Shown: positions 34,398 to 43,643 of the stretch, one piece after another | Layout: the number at the start of each line of letters is the position of its first letter | How positions within the stretch are numbered: the first letter of the stretch is position 1 | Assembly: GCA_964410725.1 (NCBI GenBank) | Contig: CAYPID010000007.1 | Span: 1 to 64,000 of the forward strand | Origin: CALAZP01 sp964410725 | GTDB lineage: Bacteria > Bacteroidota > Bacteroidia > Chitinophagales > Saprospiraceae | DNA length: 64,000 nt | Reading direction: 5' to 3' | Translations under genes and position numbers: made by a program | Notes under the pieces: generated by a model | Database searches by the model: none | What the model was told of the DNA's origin: nothing | Seen by the model: only the letters and a program-made list of their open reading frames with translations

Positions 34398-34871
34398 TTA
34401 TTTCTGTGTTTTTTTGGACCTGAAATATTTGGGGTGGACTAGTAGCAATCCGAAGCTTTCACAATCTTCTTTGGTGGTTTTGGAATGATGTGCTCCATGG
34501 GCCCTTAAGATGGCTCTAGAATAGGGACTATCTAATTGCTTGAACCACTTGAAACGACGATGAATGTATACATCGTGGATTAAAAAGTATATCAGGCCGT
34601 AAATTGAAATGCCAATACCTACAAAGGTAAGCCAAAAATATCCTGGTTGCGAAAGGCCAATTATATAGCAGGCAGCACTTGGAATTGCAAATACTAAGAA
34701 GAACAAATCGTTCTTTTCAAAAAACCCGTCCTTTTCATGGTGAGGGAGGTGGTGATCTTCATGCCAATCCCATAACCATCCGTGCATGAGTTTTTTATGT
34801 GCCCACCAGGCGACAAACTCCATAGTTAAGATAGCTCCCAAGGTGATTAAAACATATAATACTACAAGCAT
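34398..34871 (-). CDS. crtZ: Beta-carotene hydroxylase-type enzyme CrtZ
   Basis: 157 residues with the histidine clusters of the fatty-acid-hydroxylase superfamily: WWAHKKLMHG, WHEDHHLPHH, HDVYIHRRF and HGAHHSKTTKED, which bind two irons. Membrane segments lie at about residues 3-20 and 58-95. It adds hydroxyls at C-3 of beta-ionone rings. Third gene of a minus-strand crtD-cruF-crtZ set; 10 bp after the cruF-like gene, so co-transcribed. Confidence 0.94.
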   Translation of the reverse strand: MLVVLYVLITLGAILTMEFVAWWAHKKLMHGWLWDWHEDHHLPHHEKDGFFEKNDLFFLVFAIPSAACYIIGLSQPGYFWLTFVGIGISIYGLIYFLIHDVYIHRRFKWFKQLDSPYSRAILRAHGAHHSKTTKEDCESFGLLLVHPKYFRSKKTQK

Positions 34872-34881
34872 AAGGGTTATA

Positions 34882-35511
34882 TTAAAGTATGAGATTTAAA
34901 ATTACAAAAAATCCAAGTTGGATAAAAAACAAGGCACTACCTGCTTTGTTTTGTTCATCTCCCATCAATTTGAAAAAAATAAATTGAACTAGGAGAGATA
35001 CGGCAAACCAGCCCCAGTAATTTTGAATAGGAACGCTGTCGTTTTCCCAACTCCAAAAGTCTAAAAGTGGAGCAACCGGTTCAATAAAAAAATCAATACC
35101 AACCATGAGGGTGGCAGCAAAAATAATTTTGAGCCATTTTTTTTGATAGAAAGCCCAATGATTCACGACCATACTAGCAGTATAGGTTATCATGACCCAG
35201 TTGACTCCAATCATTAAAGGCGTTTCAGCTATTTTGGGACCTAAGGTTTTGCCGTAGGCGTATTGACCAAACAAAAGCCCGGTGTTGACCCCAAACCATT
35301 CAGCGGACCAACCAATGATAAAAACTAAACCGATGAAAAGCGCTAATGAGGCACCTTTAGAGGGGTGGTTCCAAAGGACAAGGCCCAAACTGACCAATAA
35401 ATTAATTGGAGTCAATAAGATAAAAGGGGGCCAATAATTGGACCCTATTCCAATAATCCCGACGGTATAAAGGACTAATAAAACGAAAAGAATGCTTCGG
35501 TATTTTTGCAC
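34882..35511 (-). CDS. cruF: CruF-type carotenoid biosynthesis membrane protein (DUF422 family)
   Basis: 209 residues with about six membrane segments. The stretch WFGVNTGLLFGQYAYGKTLGP and the following ETPLMIGVNWVM, then GIDFFIEPVA and FWSWE, match the carotenoid 1',2'-hydratase family (CruF) as I know it from Deinococcus and Bacteroidota. It would add water across the psi end of an acyclic or monocyclic carotene. It sits between crtD and crtZ, with 16-bp and 10-bp gaps. The lycopene-cyclase-like relatives in this superfamily are the alternative. Confidence 0.8.
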   Translation of the reverse strand: MQKYRSILFVLLVLYTVGIIGIGSNYWPPFILLTPINLLVSLGLVLWNHPSKGASLALFIGLVFIIGWSAEWFGVNTGLLFGQYAYGKTLGPKIAETPLMIGVNWVMITYTASMVVNHWAFYQKKWLKIIFAATLMVGIDFFIEPVAPLLDFWSWENDSVPIQNYWGWFAVSLLVQFIFFKLMGDEQNKAGSALFFIQLGFFVILNLIL

Positions 35512-35527
35512 GAATATACTGTCGTTT

Positions 35528-36988
35528 TTAAGGGTGATAAATCAAATCCTCTACTATTTTAGCAGATTGCAGGCATAGTGGAATTCCACCTCCTGGATGC
35601 GCACTTCCACCACAAAAATAAAGATTCTTTATTTTCGAGGAGAAATTAGGATGTCTTAAAAAGGCTGCCATTCTGTTATTGGAACTAGTTCCATATAAAG
35701 CTCCTAAATGAGAACCTGTAAGGGTTTCAATGGTAATGGGCTGGAGTACTTCCTCCACCTCAATTTTTTGAGAAATATCGCAATTTAACATCCGACTTAA
35801 TTTCCTGAGAATATTCTGACGAGATCGAGCAATAATTTCCTCCCAATTTTGACCCTGATTGTAGGGGACATTGATCATGGTAAACCAGTTTTCAGATTGC
35901 ACTGGGGCATCTTCTGGAGAATATTTAGCACTAATGTTGATGTAAACCGTTGGATCGTCGCTTACTTTTCCTTGCTGGAGTAATTCAAACTCCTTTTCGT
36001 AATCTTCGCTAAAAAAAATGTTATGAAGGTCCAATTCTTCGAATTGATGGCGGATACCCCAATAAAAAATTAAAGCAGAAGTTGACTTTTCTTGTTTGAG
36101 GAAAACTTTAGGATGCCATTTTTTAGGGAGGAGTTTTTCATAAGTAAAAAACACATCCATATTGCTGACCACTTGATCAAAATCGTAATTTTCACCGTTC
36201 ACTTGTAAACCTGAGACTTTGTTGCCATTCAGCCTGATCTTTTCAACATTGGAGTTCAATTGGAAGGTCACCCCTAGATCTCGAGCCAGTTGGGTAACTG
36301 CTTGGGTAATAGCAATCATTCCGCCCTGTGGGTAATAGGCACCAATCTCGTATTCTAGATGTGGAATGATGGTCAGAAGGCCTGGGGCTTTATATGGATT
36401 AGAGCCATTATAAGTAGCATATCTATTGAGTAATTGGGTCATTTTGGAATCGTTCACCATACGGTGATTAACCTTATGCATGGTGGTAAACAGGTCAAAT
36501 TTTGGGATTTTAAGCAAGGCCTTAATGACCCTTTTATCCCACCAGGTTTTCCATCGATGCAGTGATTTTTCTAAAAAAATGCTACCAGTCAATTCATATT
36601 TAGAAGCACTGTCTTGTAATGAGGCGAGTACTTTTGCGGCGGGTACTTCCAAGACGCGTTCAACTTCTTGGACAAATTTGGCCTTATCTGCATTGGCTTG
36701 CAGGCGAGTGCCGTCTTCCCAAAAATAATTACAGATATTGGGCAATCGCTGATATTGGAAGTAATCTTGTGGATTTTTACCGGCCAGGTGAAAAAGTTCA
36801 TCTATATATTGAGGCATGGTAAATAAGGAGGGGCCTCTGTCAAATCGATAATCTCCTAGTTGAAAAGCTGAAAGTTTGCCACCTGTATGGTTATTTTTTT
36901 CGAAAACAGTAACGGATTCTCCTTTGATTGCCAATCTAACTGCGGTGGCTAATCCTGCTATGCCGGCACCTATAATTCCTGTTTTCAT
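35528..36988 (-). CDS. crtD: Carotenoid desaturase, probably CrtD (1-hydroxycarotenoid 3,4-desaturase)
   Basis: The frame opens at 37009, but ATG 36988 places the FAD motif KTGIIGAGIAGLATAVRLA directly at the start (486 residues); that start was chosen. The C-terminal signature FCGGSAHPGGGIPLCLQSA is the CrtI-family flavin motif. Phytoene desaturase CrtI, CrtN and CrtD are close relatives. Pairing with a CruF-type hydratase and lack of crtB beside it favours CrtD, acting after hydration on the psi end, as in myxol- or flexixanthin-type pathways. This is inference from context. The kinase gene upstream ends 29-50 bp before it. Confidence 0.8.
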   Translation of the reverse strand: MKTGIIGAGIAGLATAVRLAIKGESVTVFEKNNHTGGKLSAFQLGDYRFDRGPSLFTMPQYIDELFHLAGKNPQDYFQYQRLPNICNYFWEDGTRLQANADKAKFVQEVERVLEVPAAKVLASLQDSASKYELTGSIFLEKSLHRWKTWWDKRVIKALLKIPKFDLFTTMHKVNHRMVNDSKMTQLLNRYATYNGSNPYKAPGLLTIIPHLEYEIGAYYPQGGMIAITQAVTQLARDLGVTFQLNSNVEKIRLNGNKVSGLQVNGENYDFDQVVSNMDVFFTYEKLLPKKWHPKVFLKQEKSTSALIFYWGIRHQFEELDLHNIFFSEDYEKEFELLQQGKVSDDPTVYINISAKYSPEDAPVQSENWFTMINVPYNQGQNWEEIIARSRQNILRKLSRMLNCDISQKIEVEEVLQPITIETLTGSHLGALYGTSSNNRMAAFLRHPNFSSKIKNLYFCGGSAHPGGGIPLCLQSAKIVEDLIYHP

Positions 36989-37038
36989 TTTTCTTTTTTT
37001 GGGAAACAAGACATTGGGTCTTCTGTTCTAAAGTATCC

Positions 37039-40000
37039 TTATTTTTTGGTTTCCTGTTGATGGTGAATCGGTAGTTCAATGGTGAAAGTGGTTCCTATTC
37101 CGGCTTTGGTAGTAAAAGATATTGTACCTCCTGCTGCGGTAATTATATTCTTACAGATGGCAAGGCCTAATCCACTTCCTGAACTTTTGGTAGTAAAATT
37201 AGGAACAAAGACCAACTCTTGAATATCAGGGGGAATGCCCATTCCATTATCTGATATATTAATTACAGCATTAGTTTTTTCCGTGGTAAGTTCGAGTATA
37301 ATCCGACCCTGACCTGATACTGGAATAGCTTGAATGGCGTTAGTGACAAGGTTTTGCAATACTCTTATCAATTGATCTCTGTCTGCGTATACCAATAATA
37401 TCTCATCGGTTAATTTCAGTTCAAATGAAATTTCTGATTGAGTCCCATTTACATGCAATTCGTAAATGGACCGCACACAGGCGTTCAATTCAAATACTTG
37501 ATTGACCGCTTTGGGCATAGAGGCAAAATTAGAAAATTCTGTTGCGATTTTAGCCAGCCCCTCAATTTGTTCGACAATGGTTTGGGAGACCTTTTTAATA
37601 TGGTGTTCAATCTCATCTGGGTGGGCCTGAAATGCCCTTTGAAGGTGCTGAACGCTTAGTTTCATGGGGGTTAATGGATTCTTAATTTCATGAGCAACCT
37701 GTTTAGCCATTTGCCGCCAGGCGCCTTCTCTTTCTGATTGTTTCAATTCCTTGGTTTTTTCATTCAATTCAAGAATCATCTCGTTATATCTATTCACCAA
37801 GACCCCAATTTCATCTTTTCGATTCCATTCTAGAGGTTCATTTTTTTCATCTAATTTGATGGATTGCAACCTGTTAGCAATGCGAGTTATCGGAAGCGTT
37901 ATGGTTTGGGAGAGTAATATCACAACCCCTACTGCCAAAAGTAAAAAGAGGACATAAAAAGAAAGAAGCGTTCCAAAAAAATCGTATATGTCCTTGCTTA
38001 GACCAGTTTTTCCGGAAAAATAGGGAATGCCTAAATAGCCAAGGTTAGCCTGATTTTTGGTAAGTGGGAGAAAGGCCTCTTGATAGGAAAGCGATCCAGT
38101 TTTATTGGGGATGATGATGGGATCTTTTCCCAAATTATTCAAATAATAATATGCCGCACTGGGTATTTGAGCGACTTTTACACCTTCGGTAAAAAGTATA
38201 GGAGTTGAAGCGTAAGCCAATGCTCCATTTGATTCCCACCAAGTGAGGTCTACCAGGTATTTGCGTTGGATATTTTCTAAAAAAATGGTCATTTGGGCCG
38301 ATAGGGTATCCAAATGCTCTATTGGGTTGGATTCCCATTCCTTTTGAACCGTCGTTACCAATTCGTTTAGTTTTTTACTTTCATCCTGTTGAAACGCCCT
38401 ATTGAAAAAAGAGACCGTGTACCAACCGAAAACCAAAAAACTAATTAGGATAAGGCCGCCGAAGGCTAGTTGAACTCGATTACTCAGCGTTGGTTTGCTG
38501 AAAATTGGACGGTCTGGATTCAGGGGAATAGCTTCCATCCATGAATTGAACAATGCAAAAATCAATAAAATAAGGGTGAGCAAAATGAAGAAAAACGAAA
38601 AAATTGCGAAGCCTTGTTGGTACCCTTTTAGCCTTTGCCCAACGACCATAGTGGTTCCATCAGCAGTGCGGTAAAGTAGATCTGCTCGCTGACTGTTAAT
38701 GACTCTTTGAAAAGAATTGACTGGTATTTCACCAGCTTCGATCAATAATTGTTGGGGAGGATTACCCTGAACAAAAATGTCGCTATTGCCCTTTGCCATT
38801 GCAAAGTCATAATTACGCATATCCCTCCAGATGTCCAATTGACTGTTTTGTAGTAAGGTTTGATAGACGGTCTTTGGCGAGTTGATATTGGGGGTTAAAT
38901 GGAGGTTATTGCCAATCTGATAGGATAGGGGATGCGATTGTTGACCATTTTTTTGCAAAGTGGGAATTTGTGATGCGAGTGCAATTTCGTTCACTTCTAA
39001 TTGAAAATTATTGGATAATATGGGAAAGGACAGCCATAGGCTATCTGCAACTCGTCGATTTTGTATGGGGGAAGCTGCCCATTGTTCAGCCAATTGTAAG
39101 CGTTCATTTTCTAACTCTAGTAGGGGCTTGCCAGCTAATTGTTCGGCTATTTGTTGACCGGTCTGTAGACTTTTTTCAATATTGTATTTCACCAAGAAAA
39201 ACGAGGGAAATGCTGAGAAAAAGATCAACCAAATGGAAAGCCAGGACAGCGAACGGATGGTGGTATCTGCAAATAAATCGAAGAGGGATAAATAGGTTAA
39301 CAAAATGAGTAAAAGTGGAAGAGGCCCAATTCCTAAGTTTAACGTTGAATATACAGGAAGGACCAATAAAATGATACCCGCTAATAGGGGTAATCTGCGG
39401 TTACTGGGAAGCCCTAATTGAATTACAGCCAACATCATTCTATGCGTAAATAGATATAGGCCGAATAATAGAAAAAGGATGGTAGCAATGGTGGACGCGG
39501 CCTCTAGTTCAAATCGAAATAAGTTATGCAGTGCAAAAGAGGTATTGGTCTCTAAGATTAGCGATTTGATAAGAACCGTATAAGCCAAGAAGACCGCAGC
39601 AATAGTAAGGTAACCACTTGCGGTAAAAATCAATTGCCATGGTTTTCGTTGAATGGAAGGAGTTAGTTGTCCGAAATTTCGATGGAAGAAAATCATTAGC
39701 CAAAAGCCCATCATACTATCAAAGAGCTTCATGAGTGAATCAAATGGCAGATAAGTGGAAGTTTGCCAAACCACTTTACTGAAAAGGTCAGCAAATTCTT
39801 CACGCAGTAATGGATGGGTCAATAATAGCATTTGACCTACGACCCAGATTCCTCCCAATACGGGATGAAACCTTTGAGCTGCGTAATTCGCTATTTTATT
39901 TTGAATACCAATCCATCCTATGAGTGTCAATAAAAGCAACATTCCTGTAATCCAAATGGGGGTCAGGGCCGTCAATTTTTTGGAAGTTTGTTGAATATAT

Positions 40001-40584
40001 CCTAAAGGAATTGGATTCAAGGTTCCAATGATGGGGTAATCTGTGGGTAAAGTTCCCAATTGAATGCCTTCGTATTCAGAAGTTAGGTAATCTCCGCTCA
40101 CTGGATATATTCGTTGTAAATTAATCGCACTTACTATTTTACCAGGAATGTTAGGGTCCTTTAGAGGTCTACTTCTCAAAACCCAAGTTCCCGTGTTATT
40201 AATTACCAGCTTTTCCGAATTCTCATTCAGTTCAAAAAGCATTGCTAGATTGGGCATCCAGGTATTAGCACTCCATAAGACTAATTCATCGTCTCTGATG
40301 AAGAACAGCTCAAAGGGTTGATTAGCGATACTTTGTAATGCGGGAAAAAAGGATAAAGACTCAGCTGGGCCCGAAAAACCTTTAGCGATAATTTTTTCGA
40401 TTACAGAGTTATTGTTTTGAAGGAAGGTTTCTATTTCTTCATTTTGTCGAAGGTGTTCTTTTTGTATTTGATCAGCAATGGAGGAAAAATAGCGGTGATC
40501 TTCTTGCCCCAGATACTGGGTGTAAAGGAGGGCAACTCCTACTGTAAACAGCACAAGATTAAGAATACCTCTTATTTTTTTCAT
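37039..40584 (-). CDS. Very large membrane sensor histidine kinase (NtrY-like)
   Basis: The frame opens at 40611; ATG 40584 (MKKIRGILNLVLF) gives a better membrane N-terminus (1181 residues). A first membrane segment and a periplasmic domain (about 30-200) precede about seven more membrane segments (210-450). A second extracytoplasmic loop, a segment near 655, another long loop and a last segment near 855 follow. HAMP (about 870-920), phospho-acceptor HEIKNPLTPMK (H965), N-box NLVTNAIQAI and G-boxes DNGMGIP and GSGLGLAICKNI are complete. There is no receiver domain and no response-regulator gene within the window. Its stimulus is unknown. It lies upstream of crtD on the same strand with about 50 bp between, so it may share a transcript with the carotenoid genes. 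Confidence 0.93.
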   Translation of the reverse strand: MKKIRGILNLVLFTVGVALLYTQYLGQEDHRYFSSIADQIQKEHLRQNEEIETFLQNNNSVIEKIIAKGFSGPAESLSFFPALQSIANQPFELFFIRDDELVLWSANTWMPNLAMLFELNENSEKLVINNTGTWVLRSRPLKDPNIPGKIVSAINLQRIYPVSGDYLTSEYEGIQLGTLPTDYPIIGTLNPIPLGYIQQTSKKLTALTPIWITGMLLLLTLIGWIGIQNKIANYAAQRFHPVLGGIWVVGQMLLLTHPLLREEFADLFSKVVWQTSTYLPFDSLMKLFDSMMGFWLMIFFHRNFGQLTPSIQRKPWQLIFTASGYLTIAAVFLAYTVLIKSLILETNTSFALHNLFRFELEAASTIATILFLLFGLYLFTHRMMLAVIQLGLPSNRRLPLLAGIILLVLPVYSTLNLGIGPLPLLLILLTYLSLFDLFADTTIRSLSWLSIWLIFFSAFPSFFLVKYNIEKSLQTGQQIAEQLAGKPLLELENERLQLAEQWAASPIQNRRVADSLWLSFPILSNNFQLEVNEIALASQIPTLQKNGQQSHPLSYQIGNNLHLTPNINSPKTVYQTLLQNSQLDIWRDMRNYDFAMAKGNSDIFVQGNPPQQLLIEAGEIPVNSFQRVINSQRADLLYRTADGTTMVVGQRLKGYQQGFAIFSFFFILLTLILLIFALFNSWMEAIPLNPDRPIFSKPTLSNRVQLAFGGLILISFLVFGWYTVSFFNRAFQQDESKKLNELVTTVQKEWESNPIEHLDTLSAQMTIFLENIQRKYLVDLTWWESNGALAYASTPILFTEGVKVAQIPSAAYYYLNNLGKDPIIIPNKTGSLSYQEAFLPLTKNQANLGYLGIPYFSGKTGLSKDIYDFFGTLLSFYVLFLLLAVGVVILLSQTITLPITRIANRLQSIKLDEKNEPLEWNRKDEIGVLVNRYNEMILELNEKTKELKQSEREGAWRQMAKQVAHEIKNPLTPMKLSVQHLQRAFQAHPDEIEHHIKKVSQTIVEQIEGLAKIATEFSNFASMPKAVNQVFELNACVRSIYELHVNGTQSEISFELKLTDEILLVYADRDQLIRVLQNLVTNAIQAIPVSGQGRIILELTTEKTNAVINISDNGMGIPPDIQELVFVPNFTTKSSGSGLGLAICKNIITAAGGTISFTTKAGIGTTFTIELPIHHQQETKK

Positions 40585-40629
40585 ATATGTTAAATTAATG
40601 CAATATAACAAAGGTTGCCTTTTTTATGC

Positions 40630-40637
40630 TAATTTTG
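40630..40637 (+). promoter_or_regulatory. Promoter box of rnpB
   Basis: TAATTTTG fits TAnnTTTG and ends just before the P1 helix of the RNase P RNA. A TTG occurs upstream at 40615 but only 12 bp away, so the -33 element is not well placed. Confidence 0.5.
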
Positions 40638-40639
40638 AG

Positions 40640-41037
40640 GAGTTTGCTGTCAGTGGTACTATCGCGGTACTGCTTTTGATGCGGTAACGAGGAAAGTCCG
40701 GACAACGCAGAGCACCACGCCATTTAACGAATGGGGCTGTAATACAACGGTACAGAAAGTGTCACAGAAAGCTATACCGCCGAATTAATTTTCGGTAAGG
40801 GTGAAAATGTGCGGTAAGAGCGCACATCATCATTTGGTAACAGATGGTGGGGATAAACCTCGTGGGTTGAAATGCCATGTACATCTCAACTCCATTATGG
40901 AGCCAGGTTGCTCGCTTGGTTGGTAACAGTTGGGAGGGGTAGGCAGATAGATCTTGGCAGTGATGTCAAGGCTAGATAAATGATAGTAGCCACTTTTGAG
41001 TGGAACAGAATCCGGCTTATAAACTGACAGCAAACTC
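40640..41037 (+). ncRNA. rnpB: RNase P RNA, bacterial class A
   Basis: P1 is formed by GAGTTTGCTGTCAG (40640-40653) and CTGACAGCAAACTC (41024-41037), a perfect 14-bp stem. The conserved core GAGGAAAGTCCGGAC-type segment is at about 40689-40703, and the 3' core ACAGAATCCGGCTTATA at about 41005-41021. A U-tract follows, so P1 also acts as the terminator stem. It removes the 5' leader of tRNA precursors together with RnpA. About 398 nt, normal size. Divergent from the histidine kinase. Confidence 0.96.
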
Positions 41038-41199
41038 TTTTTAAAAATTAGACATTTGAGCCATCAACCAGATGACTCTCCATCACATCTTTATCATCCT
41101 TTACAGCTTTTTAATAAAAAATAAATTTGTAACATGAACCCAATTCACCTGCCCTCATGGTGAAAACAACCGGCAATTTATTCTTAACCAACACATTCA

Positions 41200-41430
41200 A
41201 TGTCTTTTTCCAGCTAGGCAAAACCTTTTTTTCCGGCAAATCTTTAAGAATCTTATAGTATCTAGAGTAATCTCTGCATACATTTTTTTGAGCTTTCGGT
41301 TAAGTTTTTTTAATCGCTTGAGTATTTGTACTTCTATATTTCTCATTCCATTGAAAGAAAGTTTCCTGGTGAATGCCAAGCTATCGGCTAATGACTTTGT
41401 CTAGTTTCAATTGTATATCTTTTGGAGAAG
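41200..41430 (-). pseudogene. Decayed IS3-family transposase OrfA relic
   Basis: Minus-strand reading gives, in shifting frames, pieces like an IS3-type OrfA: KFSKRYTIET-like FSKRYTIET, then LGIHQETFFQWNEKY (helix-turn-helix, with a stop just before it), then RLKKLNRKLKKMYAEITLD and LKDLPEKK (leucine-zipper end). One 60-residue open frame (41197-41379) covers part of it but is not a gene. No OrfB, no inverted repeats and no target duplication were found. The whole 41043-41446 spacer between rnpB and feoB holds only this relic. Confidence 0.6.
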
Positions 41431-41446
41431 TTTACAGTTTTGTTTT

Positions 41447-42865
41447 TTAAAAAAATATCCTCCACAGTTGCGCTACTAAAAAGGTAACTACCAACCCCAA
41501 AAAGATAGGATATAAAGTAGCTATTGCAGTCCATTTGACACTATTAGTTTCTTTATAAATGGTATAAATGGTGGTGCTACAGGGGTTATGCAGCAAACTA
41601 AACAACATTAAATTTACCGCAGTCAACAAAGTCCAACCTCCTTCTTTAAGAATAGCCCCAGTGGCACTGACAGAATCTAGTTCAAATAGGACCCCTTGCC
41701 CAGCTCCTGCATCAATACCGGTAACCAAAACGGTCAACATCAATACTGTGGGAATTACGATTTCATTAGCGGGAATCGCAACGATATAAGCCAATAATAT
41801 GACCCCATTCAATCCAATAATAAATCCGAAGTCATCAAAAAATTGAATAAGGTGTAAGGCTATACTTGAATGACCAATTTGGATATTGGAAATTAGCCAT
41901 ATTACTGCCCCAGCTGGTGCGGCAAATACCACAGCTCGCCAAAGAACAATTAGGGTTCGGTCAATTAAGGAGGTGTAGATGGTTTTCCAAAATCTTGGAG
42001 GCCTGTAGGGCGGTAGTTCTAAATTGAAGGTGGAAACCTCTCCTTTGAGAACTGTTTTGGAAAGTAACCAGGAGGAGGTAAACATGAAAAACATGCCTAG
42101 AACTGCAATTCCAATGACAGCTAATAGGGCTGTCAAACTTGAAAATAGAGGGGGAACTACAGCTCCAATAAAAATCGTGGCGATTAAAATTTGTGTCGGC
42201 CATCTGCCATTGCAAAGGGAAAAATTATTAGTAATAATGGCAATCAGTCTTTCCCGTGGGCTATCAATAATTCTTGTAGCCACTACGCCTGCTGCATTAC
42301 ACCCAAAACCCATACTCATTGTCAATGCTTGTTTGCCATGCGCTCCTGCCTTTTTAAATAAATGATCTAGGTTGAATGCCACTCTTGGCAGATATCCGAA
42401 ATCTTCCAATAAGGTGAACAGTGGAAAGAAAATAGCCATAGGGGGCAACATCACTGCGACTACCCATGCCACGGCTAAATAGACCCCATCAATTAAAAAT
42501 CCATCCAGCCATAAAGGTAACCCCATTACTGCAGCACCTTGTTTGAGTAATGGATGAATGGTATCTAACAACAATTGGCCCAATAAAGCAGAAGGATAAT
42601 TAGCTCCTATAATGGTCAACCAGAGGGTTAGGCCCAAAAGAATAAACATAATAGGAAATCCCCAAATTTTACTGGTGACCACTGCATCTATTTTTTGGTC
42701 TAATCTACTGGTTGATTTTCCACTTTTCAATCGAACAGTATCCTTAACGATTTGAGCGGCATCTGCATAAATTCCCTCTGTTAGATGGTCATGAAAGTCA
42801 TCTCCAATTTGCCATCTGAGTTCTTTGGATAGTTCTATTATGTGATCTATGTTTTTGGTATTCAT
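41447..42865 (-). CDS. feoB: FeoB membrane part (ferrous iron permease, split gene)
   Basis: 472 residues, about ten membrane segments. A short helical N-terminus leads to the Gate/nucleoside-recognition domains: LPRVAFNLDHLFKKAGAHGKQ, MGFGCNAAGVVATRIIDSPRER and IPANEIVIPTVLML match the FeoB core, and the C-terminal LLHNPCSTTIYTIYKE matches the FeoB end. It carries Fe2+ across the inner membrane. The GTPase half is encoded by the separate gene just upstream, whose stop is 11 nt before this ATG. The break lies between the helical domain and the membrane domain, a natural boundary. Confidence 0.93.
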   Translation of the reverse strand: MNTKNIDHIIELSKELRWQIGDDFHDHLTEGIYADAAQIVKDTVRLKSGKSTSRLDQKIDAVVTSKIWGFPIMFILLGLTLWLTIIGANYPSALLGQLLLDTIHPLLKQGAAVMGLPLWLDGFLIDGVYLAVAWVVAVMLPPMAIFFPLFTLLEDFGYLPRVAFNLDHLFKKAGAHGKQALTMSMGFGCNAAGVVATRIIDSPRERLIAIITNNFSLCNGRWPTQILIATIFIGAVVPPLFSSLTALLAVIGIAVLGMFFMFTSSWLLSKTVLKGEVSTFNLELPPYRPPRFWKTIYTSLIDRTLIVLWRAVVFAAPAGAVIWLISNIQIGHSSIALHLIQFFDDFGFIIGLNGVILLAYIVAIPANEIVIPTVLMLTVLVTGIDAGAGQGVLFELDSVSATGAILKEGGWTLLTAVNLMLFSLLHNPCSTTIYTIYKETNSVKWTAIATLYPIFLGLVVTFLVAQLWRIFF

Positions 42866-42876
42866 TGTGCAAGATT

Positions 42877-43641
42877 TTAGGCAAAAACACCAGTTTGAAG
42901 AGCTTGAATAATCTGGGGGTCCCCTTCTAACAATCTAAAAGCCAACCATCGACTATTGGGAACTTGAGGAAATTCTTTTAAAATTTCTTTCGATAGGCGG
43001 TCAACGGCTTTTTCAATATTTGGGGGTACTCTTTTTATTTTATGAGGTTGGACGTGGATTTTCCCATTGGCCATCTCACTGATAGTTTGCAGTAACTCTG
43101 GAATTCCTCTTTTATATCGAGCACTTGTAGGAATCACTGGTATTCCCAAGTCTTTGCTCAAAGTCCTTACATCGATTTCTATTTCATTTCTTTCAGCTTC
43201 GTCCATGAGGTTTAAACACAAAATGGCATTTTGTGTAATTTCCAAGATTTGTAATACGAGGTTTAAGTTTCTTTCTAATCTATTGGCATCTACTACGATG
43301 ATCGTAATGGTAGGCTGTCCAAATAAAATGAAATCACGGGCAATTTCCTCATCCTCTGAAGTAGATAAAAGTGAATAGGTACCAGGTAAATCTACCAATT
43401 TATATTTTTGACCATTATAGGAAAAGGCCCCTTCCGCTTTAGCTACTGTTTTCCCTGGCCAGTTTCCTGTATGCTGTCTCAGACCAGTTAGCGCATTAAA
43501 AACTGTGCTTTTGCCGGTGTTTGGATTGCCTGCTAACGCTATTACAAAATCTGCTTGGTCCGCATCGACTCCCATTTTTTTTAATCCTTCTGAAGTATAA
43601 TGTGGACAAGTTTCACATGCTGATGTCGTCCCTGTTTTCAT
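42877..43641 (-). CDS. feoB: FeoB GTPase part (split gene)
   Basis: 254 residues. An N-terminal pair of cysteines (CETCPHY, C9 and C12) precedes the G-domain: G1 GNPNTGKST (38-46), G3 DLPGTYSL (about 84-91), and NLMDEAER as G4 (N-x-x-D). The C-terminal ~80 residues are the helical GDI-like domain. It gates the membrane half encoded downstream. 254 plus 472 residues equals the length of a normal one-piece FeoB. No frameshift is evident: both genes have complete ends. The regulator gene upstream ends 2 bp before this start. Confidence 0.93.
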   Translation of the reverse strand: MKTGTTSACETCPHYTSEGLKKMGVDADQADFVIALAGNPNTGKSTVFNALTGLRQHTGNWPGKTVAKAEGAFSYNGQKYKLVDLPGTYSLLSTSEDEEIARDFILFGQPTITIIVVDANRLERNLNLVLQILEITQNAILCLNLMDEAERNEIEIDVRTLSKDLGIPVIPTSARYKRGIPELLQTISEMANGKIHVQPHKIKRVPPNIEKAVDRLSKEILKEFPQVPNSRWLAFRLLEGDPQIIQALQTGVFA

Positions 43642-43643
43642 AA

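Noticed and set aside
41197..41379. A 60-residue protein-coding gene
   Set aside because: It is one frame of a decayed transposase; the matching segments upstream and downstream lie in other frames.
42866..42879. Frameshift dividing a normal feoB
   Set aside because: Both parts have complete, sensible ends at a domain boundary, with a stop, 11 nt and a new ATG; read-level checking would still be worthwhile.
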